Part shown: positions 7,186 to 13,083 of the stretch, one piece after another
How positions within the stretch are numbered: position 1 is the stretch's first letter
Layout of the letters: every line of letters begins with the position of its first letter
Source of the DNA: Chloroflexota bacterium
GTDB lineage: Bacteria; Chloroflexota; UBA6077; JACCZL01
Length of the DNA: 13,083 bases
Assembly (NCBI GenBank): GCA_020845495.1
Contig: JADLFM010000086.1
Span: forward strand, 1-13,083
Reading direction: 5' to 3'
Notes under the pieces: generated by a model
The model's database searches: none
The model's input: the letters and a program-made list of their open reading frames with translations, nothing else
Told to the model about the DNA's origin: nothing
Position numbers and translations under genes: made by a program

Positions 7186-8424
7186 ATGCGAAGCCTGCGC
7201 ATCGTGCTCCTGGCGCTCTGGCTGGCAGCACTGGCCTTCGGCGGAATCGGAGTGGTCGAACGCCTCACGTCCGGCCACAAGCTGGCCGCCTACACCAGCT
7301 ACGTCCCATGGGGCCTGTGGGTCTCAGCGTACATTTACTTCATCGGCCTGTCGGCCGGTGCCTTCCTGCTCTCGAGCCTTGTCTACGTATTCCGCGTCCG
7401 CGCCCTAGAGCGCATCGCCAAGCTGGCGCTCGCCACGGCCGTGGTCACCTTATGTATGGCCCTGCTCAGCATCTGGTTCGACATCGGTCAGATGCCACGC
7501 TTCTACGAGATCTTCACCCGGCCAAACTTCCACTCGATGATGGCCTGGATGGTGTGGCTCTACAGCGCCTACTTCCTGGTGCTCCTGGCCGAGCTGTATC
7601 TGGCAAACAAGGCCGACCTCACGAGCTTGCGCGGACGAGGCGGACTGGCGGGCCTGATCGCCCGCACATTCGGATACGCGCACACACCCACCGACCAGCA
7701 GATCGCGCGTGACCACCGCTGGCTGCGAGTCCTTGGCACCATCGGCGTGCCGCTCGCGATCGCATTTCACGGCGGCGTTGGCGCGCTGTTCGGCACGGTC
7801 GGTGCCCGCGAATACTGGCACAGCCCCATCTTCCCGATCCTGTTCCTGACTGGTGCGTTGACGTCGGGTGGGGCGTTGATCGCCGGGCTCGTCGCCTTCA
7901 CGTGGGCCGAGCGCGATCAGCCGTGGCGGGACCTCGTTACCCTGCTCGGGCGGATCGTCTTGGGGCTCGTGCTCTTCGATCTGCTCCTCGAGTGGGCCGA
8001 GTACTCCATCCCCATGTGGTACGGCGTTGGCTCCGAGTTCGAGCTGCTTCGCTACGTGCTGTTCGGCCCGCAGTGGTACGTGTTCTGGCTGGTCCGGATC
8101 GGGCTCGGTGTCGCGGTCCCGATCGTCCTTCTCGCCCTGTGGCCGCGCAGCAGGTCCGCGGTCGGCACCGCCGGCTTTCTCGTCGCGGGCAGTTTCTTCG
8201 CCGTGCGATTGAACATGGTGATCCCTGGCCTGATCACGCCGCAGCTCCGTGGACTGGAGCGGTCGTTCGTCGATCCCCGTCTGACATTCGGGTACATGCC
8301 GAGCGTGTTCGAGTGGCAGGTCACGCTCTTCATCGCGGCGCTCGGCATCGGTTTGCTGTACCTGGCGTACCGATATCTACCGCTCTTGACTGATGCGGTG
8401 AGCTTGAAGGAGGAGGCAGCATGA
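7186..8424 (+). CDS. NrfD/PsrC-family membrane subunit (C)
   Basis: This is a 412-aa polytopic membrane protein with about nine or ten hydrophobic segments. It has the NrfD-like stretch YVPWGLWVSAYIYFIGLSAG near residues 39-59, followed by GQMPRFYEIFTRPNFHSMMA in the loop after TM3, and late segments VRLNMVIPGLITPQ and YMPSVFEWQVTL. Members anchor the A-B catalytic pair and exchange electrons with the quinone pool. It has few cysteines and no haem-type His arrangement that I can see, as expected for NrfD/PsrC. It starts 18 bases after the ferredoxin stop, with GAGAGGAGG upstream. Its stop overlaps the catalytic subunit start by ATGA, so subunits C and A are translationally coupled. The family is firm; direction of electron flow is not determined. 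Confidence 0.92.
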   Translation: MRSLRIVLLALWLAALAFGGIGVVERLTSGHKLAAYTSYVPWGLWVSAYIYFIGLSAGAFLLSSLVYVFRVRALERIAKLALATAVVTLCMALLSIWFDIGQMPRFYEIFTRPNFHSMMAWMVWLYSAYFLVLLAELYLANKADLTSLRGRGGLAGLIARTFGYAHTPTDQQIARDHRWLRVLGTIGVPLAIAFHGGVGALFGTVGAREYWHSPIFPILFLTGALTSGGALIAGLVAFTWAERDQPWRDLVTLLGRIVLGLVLFDLLLEWAEYSIPMWYGVGSEFELLRYVLFGPQWYVFWLVRIGLGVAVPIVLLALWPRSRSAVGTAGFLVAGSFFAVRLNMVIPGLITPQLRGLERSFVDPRLTFGYMPSVFEWQVTLFIAALGIGLLYLAYRYLPLLTDAVSLKEEAA

Positions 8425-11261
8425 CTGCGCAAGACACTCGAAGCCGTGGCGTCTCGCGCCGCAGCTTCCTCAAGATCTCCGGCAGTGCGGCCGGCCTGAC
8501 CGCCCTGGGCGTCGCATGTGCACCAGGCCCCGGCGGGTCCCCTGGGCTGCGCCCCCTCGACGCGACGAATGGCGCATCCGGTGAGCAATCCATCGCGACG
8601 GCGTGCGTCATGTGTCCCTCCGAGTGCGGCCTGATGGTCAACCTGTCCGGAGGGGTCGTCTCGTCCATCTACGGCAATCCGTACGTTCCCTTCAATAACG
8701 GCGTCGTGTGCGCCAAGGGCGCTTCGGGCGCGCAGATGGTCTACTCGCCTTACCGCATCAAGTACCCGATGGTTCGGGTCGGCGAGCGAGGGGAAGGGAA
8801 GTTCAAGCGCATCTCCTGGGACGAGGCGTTCGATCTGCTGGGAAAGAAGCTGGTCGAGATCAAGAAGCAGTACGGTCCCGAGTCGGTCATCATGGATGCC
8901 GGCGACGTCACCGACCGCGACACCTACTACCGGCTCTTCTTCGCCTTCGGGACCCCACACTGCACCGAGCATGGCGCCATCTGCGACACCCCAAGGCGAC
9001 ACGGACCGAAGCTGATGTTCGGTGGCAAGCGCATCGAGCCGGACATCATGCGACCGCTGCTGCTGCGCCAGCCGGACGGCTCGCTTGGGAACGACTACAC
9101 CTACCGGACCAAGCTGATCATCTACGCGGGCTGGAATCCCTTCACCGCCACCCGCATCAACTACGAGTCTCGTGGGACCGTCGAGGCGAAGCTGAACGGG
9201 GCCAAGATCGTCGTGATCGACCCGGCACTGAGTAACACGGCGTCGAAGGCGGACCAGTGGCTGCCGATTCGGCCTGGCACCGATCCGGACCTCTTCGCGG
9301 CCATGCTCCGATTCATCCTGGAGCATGACGACCCGCAGAGCCTCGATCACAAGTACATCGACCCGTCGTTCAAGGACTGGAGCGTCGGCTGGGACGAGTT
9401 CGAGGCGGCCTTCCGGTCCTGGTGGACGAAGACCGATCCGATCAACGGCAAGCCGTATTTCAGCCTCGAGTGGGCGGCTGACCGGACGGCGTTGTCGCAG
9501 GCGCAGATCGCCGACCTCGCGCACACGTTCGGGAGCGTGAAGCCGGCCGCGCTGATCTGGGGCATGAACGGCACCGGCCACCATTACAACGGCTACGTAA
9601 CGTCAATCCTGGGCACGGTGCTCAACGTCATCACCGGCAACTTCGATGTACCGGGCGGCGCGATCGACACCGAGCTGACCAAGTCGAGCAAGGGTGGGTC
9701 GGCCACCGGCAAAGACTTCCTCAAGACGAAGATCAAGCGCACAATCAACGGACGGGAGGTGGAGGCTACCCAGGACGACCTTCACATGGACCACTTCAGC
9801 GACTGGTTGGCAGCCTGGGACGACGCCGTCGGCGACTACCCGCGCCGGTTCCAAGAAGGCGTGACCCTGAAGTACGGGCCGCTCCGCGGGCACACGTACC
9901 CGATCAAGGCTTACATCCTTCGTACCGGTAACTCGGTGATCACCGGCTCCCAGACGAAAGCCTGGCAGGACGCCCTGACCGCGAAGGATGACAAGGGCAA
10001 CTACAAGGTTGACCTGACGGTTTACATCGATACGCCCTATCTCGAGTCGGGCATGTACGCCGACGTCGTTCTGCCCGAGGCGAGTTATCTCGAGCGGATG
10101 AGCCTGTCGGACATCTACCCGTCGCATCCGGTGCTCTATCTGCGCGACAAGGTGCTACCCTCCAGCTTGCATGAGTCCAAGACACCGTTCGAGATCATGA
10201 TCGGACTGGCACAGGCGCTCGTGAAGCACGGCGACACCGACGTGAAGGCCGCGGACTTCTGGGAGAAGTACAAGGACGAGGAGGCCTTCTGGAACGAGGC
10301 GATGGCGCCCGCTCCCAGCATGCGCAACGTCGGCACGCCACTGCCCTATCCACAGTATCCCGTGGGCTACAAGCTGACCGGTACCCCCGACTCACTCGAG
10401 GCCGGGCGGGTGAAGGTCGATAACGAGAAGAAGGAGGTGACCGGCGAGCTGGTGACAGCCAAGTGGATGCGCGCGAACCACGGCGTCGCGGTCTGGCCGA
10501 TGGCGTACCTGCGATACCGCGACTCGAGCGGCGGCATCCTCGCCACCTCGTCGAAGAAGATCGAATTCAAGTTCGCCCGCTACGACGGCTACAACAAGCT
10601 GATCGACCAGGCGGGCGGCGAGACCCCGCCTCCGCTCAAGGCGGCCGGCTTCGACAAGTATCCGTCGACGTTTTACTGGTTCGAGACCAAGTGGAACCCG
10701 TTCACAAACCCGGAGTTCAACAAGTACCGGCAGGATTTCCCCTTCCAGCTCATCTCGGGGCGCGTGCATCACTCGATGTCGGGCACCCAGATGGTCGACT
10801 CCCTTGGGCGGATCAACGCCGAAGGTCTCTGGATGCCGCTGAACGAGGAGAAGGACTTCCACGAGCTGAACATCGGCGGCACAGGCGCCGAGCTCACCGG
10901 CCGGGCGCGGAAGATACCCGCGAAGACGTGGTCGGTCGGCACCATTCAGATGAATACCGACGACGCGGCGCGTCTTGATCTGCACACCGGCGATCTGGTT
11001 GAACTGGAGAATCCGCTCGGCGCGACAACCCGTGGTCGAGTGTACGTGACGCAGACGATCCGGCCTGGTGTGCTTCGAATGGCACTCGGCACGGGCGGAC
11101 GGTTCAGTCCCGGTCTTGGGAAGACGGCGGCTTTCAAGGACACGAGCCCCAGTGCGAACGCCCTCGTCGATCCGACCGCGCTCAGTCCGATCATGGGTAT
11201 GCCGGCCTATGTCGATATGGTGGCACGGGTCCGGCGAATTCCGGGAGGCCAGGTCGCATGA
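8421..11261 (+). CDS. Mo-bisPGD oxidoreductase catalytic (A) subunit, Psr/Phs/Ttr/Srd/Arr-like
   Basis: This is a 946-aa DMSO-reductase-family enzyme. It has a Tat signal (S12-R-R-S-F-L-K18, hydrophobic to about 33; C33 gives a weak lipobox). A [4Fe-4S] motif C62-x2-C65-x3-C69-x27-C97 is followed by RVGERGEGKFKRISWDEAF. The Mo ligand is C188 in EHGAIC, followed by R192-R193-H194-G-P. Cofactor-binding stretches include YAGWNPFTATRINYESRG and KIVVIDPALSNTASKADQWL, and the C-terminal dinucleotide-binding domain is present from about 770. It is longer than typical PsrA/PhsA (about 750) and shorter than TtrA (about 1000). The region before C188 (DAGDVTDRDTYYRLFFAFG) lacks the RGRY stretch I recall in arsenate reductase ArrA. 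Ribosome site AAGGAGGAGG precedes the ATG. Family firm, substrate unresolved: tetrathionate, selenate, thiosulfate or polysulfide, or an arsenic oxyanion. Confidence 0.93.
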   Translation: MTAQDTRSRGVSRRSFLKISGSAAGLTALGVACAPGPGGSPGLRPLDATNGASGEQSIATACVMCPSECGLMVNLSGGVVSSIYGNPYVPFNNGVVCAKGASGAQMVYSPYRIKYPMVRVGERGEGKFKRISWDEAFDLLGKKLVEIKKQYGPESVIMDAGDVTDRDTYYRLFFAFGTPHCTEHGAICDTPRRHGPKLMFGGKRIEPDIMRPLLLRQPDGSLGNDYTYRTKLIIYAGWNPFTATRINYESRGTVEAKLNGAKIVVIDPALSNTASKADQWLPIRPGTDPDLFAAMLRFILEHDDPQSLDHKYIDPSFKDWSVGWDEFEAAFRSWWTKTDPINGKPYFSLEWAADRTALSQAQIADLAHTFGSVKPAALIWGMNGTGHHYNGYVTSILGTVLNVITGNFDVPGGAIDTELTKSSKGGSATGKDFLKTKIKRTINGREVEATQDDLHMDHFSDWLAAWDDAVGDYPRRFQEGVTLKYGPLRGHTYPIKAYILRTGNSVITGSQTKAWQDALTAKDDKGNYKVDLTVYIDTPYLESGMYADVVLPEASYLERMSLSDIYPSHPVLYLRDKVLPSSLHESKTPFEIMIGLAQALVKHGDTDVKAADFWEKYKDEEAFWNEAMAPAPSMRNVGTPLPYPQYPVGYKLTGTPDSLEAGRVKVDNEKKEVTGELVTAKWMRANHGVAVWPMAYLRYRDSSGGILATSSKKIEFKFARYDGYNKLIDQAGGETPPPLKAAGFDKYPSTFYWFETKWNPFTNPEFNKYRQDFPFQLISGRVHHSMSGTQMVDSLGRINAEGLWMPLNEEKDFHELNIGGTGAELTGRARKIPAKTWSVGTIQMNTDDAARLDLHTGDLVELENPLGATTRGRVYVTQTIRPGVLRMALGTGGRFSPGLGKTAAFKDTSPSANALVDPTALSPIMGMPAYVDMVARVRRIPGGQVA

Positions 11262-11932
11262 TCGACCTATTGGCGTCGCGGGTAGCGATCTATCATCTCC
11301 TACGGGATGCGTTCGTCTACCCGGTCAGCCTGGAGACACTGGAGGCCCTGCAGGGCCTCCAGGTCGACGCCGAGACGTCTTCGAGTCTGGGAGACGCCAT
11401 CGGGCTCCTGAAGGGAGGGCTGGCTGCGAGCCCGCCCGAGGAGCGGGTGGAACGGGTCAATCGCGAGCATTCCCGACTGCTCGCGGGACCGGGGCTGGCG
11501 CCGGCTCCGCCTTACGGCTCGTACTACCTCGATCCGGAACCGACGCTGTTCGGACGGGAGACCGCGCGGGTCGGACTAGCCTTTCGAGCGGCGGGCTTCG
11601 CACCCGCCGATCCGGGCACACCAGCCGACCACATCACATTCGAGCTTGAGTTCATGGCAATCCAGGCAGGTCTCGCGCTCGAAGCGGCGCAAGCGGGCCA
11701 TGATGACAAGGTTTCGGGTGCGCTGCGGTCACAGCGAGCGTTCCTCCGCGCACATCTTCTGCCACTCGCTAAGGGTCTGGCTGAGAGCATCCTCCGCGCC
11801 GAGCCGGATCAGACATTCCAGGGGTTGGCGAGACTGCTCGAGGAGTACCTGTTCCTGGACTATGAGCTCCTCGACGAGATGGTCGAAACGCCGCCGATTT
11901 CGCGAAGTGCGAGTACACTGGACGTATCCTGA
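11258..11932 (+). CDS. TorD/DmsD-family molybdoenzyme chaperone
   Basis: This is a 224-aa all-helical cytoplasmic protein. It has the family signatures REHSRLLAGPGLAPAPPYGS at 69-88 and PADHITFELEFMAIQAG at 122-138, the latter being the conserved D-H-I-x-x-E-L-x-F-M block. TorD-type proteins bind the Tat leader and the apo catalytic subunit until the molybdenum cofactor is inserted. Its ATG overlaps the catalytic subunit stop (ATGA), which marks it as the dedicated chaperone for that enzyme. The region encoding residues 28-35 contains a perfect 24-bp DNA palindrome. The last dozen residues are not helical-looking, but the stop is clean. The family assignment is firm. Confidence 0.93.
   Translation: MIDLLASRVAIYHLLRDAFVYPVSLETLEALQGLQVDAETSSSLGDAIGLLKGGLAASPPEERVERVNREHSRLLAGPGLAPAPPYGSYYLDPEPTLFGRETARVGLAFRAAGFAPADPGTPADHITFELEFMAIQAGLALEAAQAGHDDKVSGALRSQRAFLRAHLLPLAKGLAESILRAEPDQTFQGLARLLEEYLFLDYELLDEMVETPPISRSASTLDVS
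11339..11362. repeat. Perfect 24-bp palindrome inside the chaperone gene
   Basis: The half-site CTGGAGGCCCTG is followed at once by its exact reverse complement. It lies in frame and encodes L28-E-A-L-Q-G-L-Q35 of the TorD-like protein. As RNA the fold would need to open a few central bases into a loop, leaving a stem of up to about ten pairs. The symmetry stops exactly at the ends (A before, G after). Confidence 0.9.
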
Positions 11933-11948
11933 CGATCTCGCCGCCAGC

Positions 11949-11955
11949 GGAGGAG
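11949..11955 (+). promoter_or_regulatory. Shine-Dalgarno sequence of the CMD-fold gene
   Basis: GGAGGAG lies just before the GTG at 11958 and selects it as the start. The frame is open much further left, but only in sequence antiparallel in composition to the chaperone gene and without family features. Confidence 0.65.
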
Positions 11956-11957
11956 CC

Positions 11958-12278
11958 GTGAGCGACTACATCCCCAGAATCTACGAAGACTTTCGCCGTG
12001 ACTATCCGGATGTCGCCGCCGCCTACGATGCCTTGTCAGAAAAGGTCCACGAGGTCGGCACGCTCGATCAACGGACCCGACGATTGGTGAAGCTATCGGT
12101 CGCTGTGGGAGCGGAGGCGGAAGGGGCAGTGCGCTCGCACACTCGCAAGGCGTTGGCTGAGGGCGTCTCCCGCCAGGACATCGAACACGCCATCCTCCTC
12201 AGCCTGACGACAGCCGGGTTCCCCACGATGGTGGCTGCGCTGAAGTGGGCGCGCGAAGTGTTCCAGGCGCAGGACTGA
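11958..12278 (+). CDS. Carboxymuconolactone decarboxylase/AhpD-fold protein lacking CxxC
   Basis: This is a 106-aa all-helical protein of the CMD family (PF02627-like). It reads RTRRLVKLSVAVGAEAEGAV then RSHTRKALAEGVSRQDIEHA, the standard CMD core. The conserved histidine is H61, but the AhpD redox pair that would fall at positions 55 and 58 is E55 and V58, and the whole protein has no cysteine. It cannot act as an AhpD-type disulfide reductase by the usual chemistry. GTG at 11958 is the start, with GGAGGAG before it. It begins 25 bases after the chaperone stop, so it is probably the last gene of the molybdoenzyme transcript. Its role there is unknown; a gamma-CMD-like subgroup of the same kind often sits near respiratory genes, but I cannot prove that here. 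Confidence 0.85.
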   Translation: MSDYIPRIYEDFRRDYPDVAAAYDALSEKVHEVGTLDQRTRRLVKLSVAVGAEAEGAVRSHTRKALAEGVSRQDIEHAILLSLTTAGFPTMVAALKWAREVFQAQD

Positions 12279-12312
12279 CGTTCGGTCCCGACGAAGGCAG
12301 ACCGTCCTCACA

Positions 12313-12335
12313 CGCGACGCCAGATTGGCGACGCG
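12313..12335 (+). terminator. Hairpin between the CMD-fold gene and the methyltransferase gene
   Basis: CGCGACGCCA (12313-12322), loop GAT, then TGGCGACGCG (12326-12335) form a ten-position stem with one A-A mismatch. It lies 34 bases after the CMD-fold stop and 18 before the methyltransferase start. What follows is GCTTCCCC, not a T run, so it is not a textbook intrinsic terminator. It could end or attenuate the molybdoenzyme transcript, or be a protein-binding dyad. Terminator function is a guess; the dyad is real. Confidence 0.4.
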
Positions 12336-12353
12336 GCTTCCCCGGTAGTCACG

Positions 12354-12992
12354 ATGCGCGGGAAAGCAATTTCGCACGAAGCGGCCAGGCGGTACTACGA
12401 CCGTCTCGCCGGAGCGCACGATTTCGCCGAGCGGTACGAGGGTAGGGCGAAGGCCCGAGCGCTCGCACTGCTCCAGGTGAGCAAGGGCCAACACGTCGTG
12501 AACGTCGGCGTCGGGACTGGTCTCGACCATATGCGCCTGGTTCACGCGGTTGGACCAGGCGGCCTGGCCCTCGGCCTCGATCTCTCGCGCGTCATGCTGG
12601 ACCTGACACGCGAGCGCACGCACGCCTCGGTATGCCAGGCGGATGCACTTCGGTTACCTCTGGCAGATGAGATCTGCGATCGGGCGTTCTGCGCCTACGT
12701 GCTCGATCTGCTTCCCGAGAACGAAATCGCGACAGTGCTCGCCGAGCTCTATCGCATTCTTCGTCCAGGTGGGCGAATCGCGCTCGTCAGTCTCACCGAC
12801 GGCACGACTCTGATGAGCCGTGGCGTCATCGCCGTGTGGAGAGCGATCCACGCCATCAATCCGCTGATACTCGGCGGCTGCCGCCCGGTGCACCTGATCG
12901 GCCTCGTTCGCGCGGCCGGCTTCATCGACCTGGAGTCCGAGACCATTGTGCAGTTTGGAATCCCGAGCGAGATCGTCGCGGCGAGACGTTGA
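12354..12992 (+). CDS. Class I SAM-dependent methyltransferase (UbiE/Methyltransf_11-like)
   Basis: This is a 212-aa cytoplasmic methyltransferase. SAM motif I is VVNVGVGTG at 48-56 (an N in place of the usual D of VLDVGCGTG). The acidic ribose-binding D76 is in GLDLS, motif II is QADALRLPLAD at 96-105, and the post-II block RILRPGGRIALVSL is at 135-147. The N-terminus EAARRYYDRLAGAHDFAERY resembles UbiE/COQ5-like enzymes. It lacks the conserved cysteine pattern that would suggest an arsenite methylase. The ATG at 12354 has no strong ribosome site. It follows a hairpin by 18 bases, so it may be separately transcribed. A role in quinone methylation for the same respiratory chain is possible, but substrate prediction in this family is unreliable. 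Confidence 0.85.
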   Translation: MRGKAISHEAARRYYDRLAGAHDFAERYEGRAKARALALLQVSKGQHVVNVGVGTGLDHMRLVHAVGPGGLALGLDLSRVMLDLTRERTHASVCQADALRLPLADEICDRAFCAYVLDLLPENEIATVLAELYRILRPGGRIALVSLTDGTTLMSRGVIAVWRAIHAINPLILGGCRPVHLIGLVRAAGFIDLESETIVQFGIPSEIVAARR

Positions 12993-13083
12993 GGTCACGT
13001 CAGCCACACGGCCCGAGCACGTGCCGAGCTGGCCGAGCAGGTCAGCTAACTTGAGAGCGCGCTCGACGTCTCGTCACGCTAGC
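12993..13083. other. Right-edge non-coding stretch
   Basis: Ninety-one bases after the methyltransferase stop hold no supported gene, terminator or repeat. A short open frame crosses it as the continuation of an overlapping shadow frame without family features. Confidence 0.4.

Noticed and set aside
8982..8984. Possible selenocysteine as Mo ligand
   Set aside because: The codon at residue 188 is TGC, an ordinary cysteine, and no in-frame TGA occurs in the gene.
8052..9584. Long open frame on the minus strand (510 codons) opposite the NrfD-like and catalytic subunit genes
   Set aside because: It is Arg/Pro/Asp-rich low-complexity translation without domain features and lies antisense to two well-supported genes; GC-rich coding sequence often leaves such shadow frames open.
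8421..11261. Naming the catalytic subunit arsenate reductase (ArrA) or arsenite oxidase (ArxA) because of the ArsR/ArsP neighbours
   Set aside because: The residues before the Mo-ligand cysteine lack the RGRY-type stretch I recall for ArrA, gene order is B-C-A, and the binding protein lacks cysteines; neighbours alone are not enough.
1..13083. CRISPR array, tRNA, rRNA, transposase or insertion sequence ends
   Set aside because: No regularly spaced direct repeats, cloverleaf-like segments, rRNA-like stretches or transposase motifs were seen on either strand.

Overview
This is a GC-rich, tightly packed bacterial window with no RNA genes, insertion sequences or CRISPR arrays. Twelve protein genes fill almost all of it, eleven on the + strand and one (a TetR-type regulator) on the - strand at the left edge. 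The NarX-like kinase, NarL-like regulators, Tat-exported molybdoenzyme and UbiE-like methyltransferase point to a respiring bacterium. The overall style would suit Chloroflexota (Thermomicrobia-like) or a similar high-GC lineage, but that is a low-confidence guess because no phylogenetic marker gene is present.

Left part (1-2570): a divergent TetR regulator has a clear operator-like dyad just upstream of its start. It is followed by a compact metalloid-resistance-like set: an ArsR/SmtB repressor with two groups of cysteines, a CSC-motif permease of the ArsP/DUF318 family, and a small CxxC thioredoxin-fold protein.

Middle part (2632-6130): three genes joined by ATGA overlaps encode a lipoprotein of the PhnD-like (phosphonate/oxyanion-binding) family, a membrane histidine kinase (two TM segments, HAMP, a cysteine-bearing GAF domain, HisKA_3, HATPase) and a NarL/LuxR response regulator. 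No ABC permease or ATPase is present, so the binding protein is most simply read as the extracytoplasmic sensor of a three-component signalling system.

Right part (6280-12278): after a 149-base intergenic region that probably holds the regulated promoter comes a gene set in the order B-C-A-D. These are a Tat-exported four-cluster ferredoxin subunit, an NrfD/PsrC-type membrane quinone-interacting subunit, a Tat-exported 946-aa Mo-bisPGD catalytic subunit with a cysteine Mo ligand, and a TorD-type chaperone. A cysteine-less AhpD/CMD-fold protein follows, and a SAM methyltransferase comes after a hairpin.

Interpretation: the system senses a small anion outside the membrane and switches on a quinone-linked respiratory molybdoenzyme facing the outside. 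B-C-A order with a PhnD-type sensor and a LuxR-type regulator recalls tetrathionate reductase (TtrSR-TtrBCA), and B-C-A order also recalls selenate reductase (SrdBCA). The adjacent ArsR/ArsP/thioredoxin genes raise an arsenic link instead. The sequence does not settle the substrate, and this is the most interesting open question in the window.
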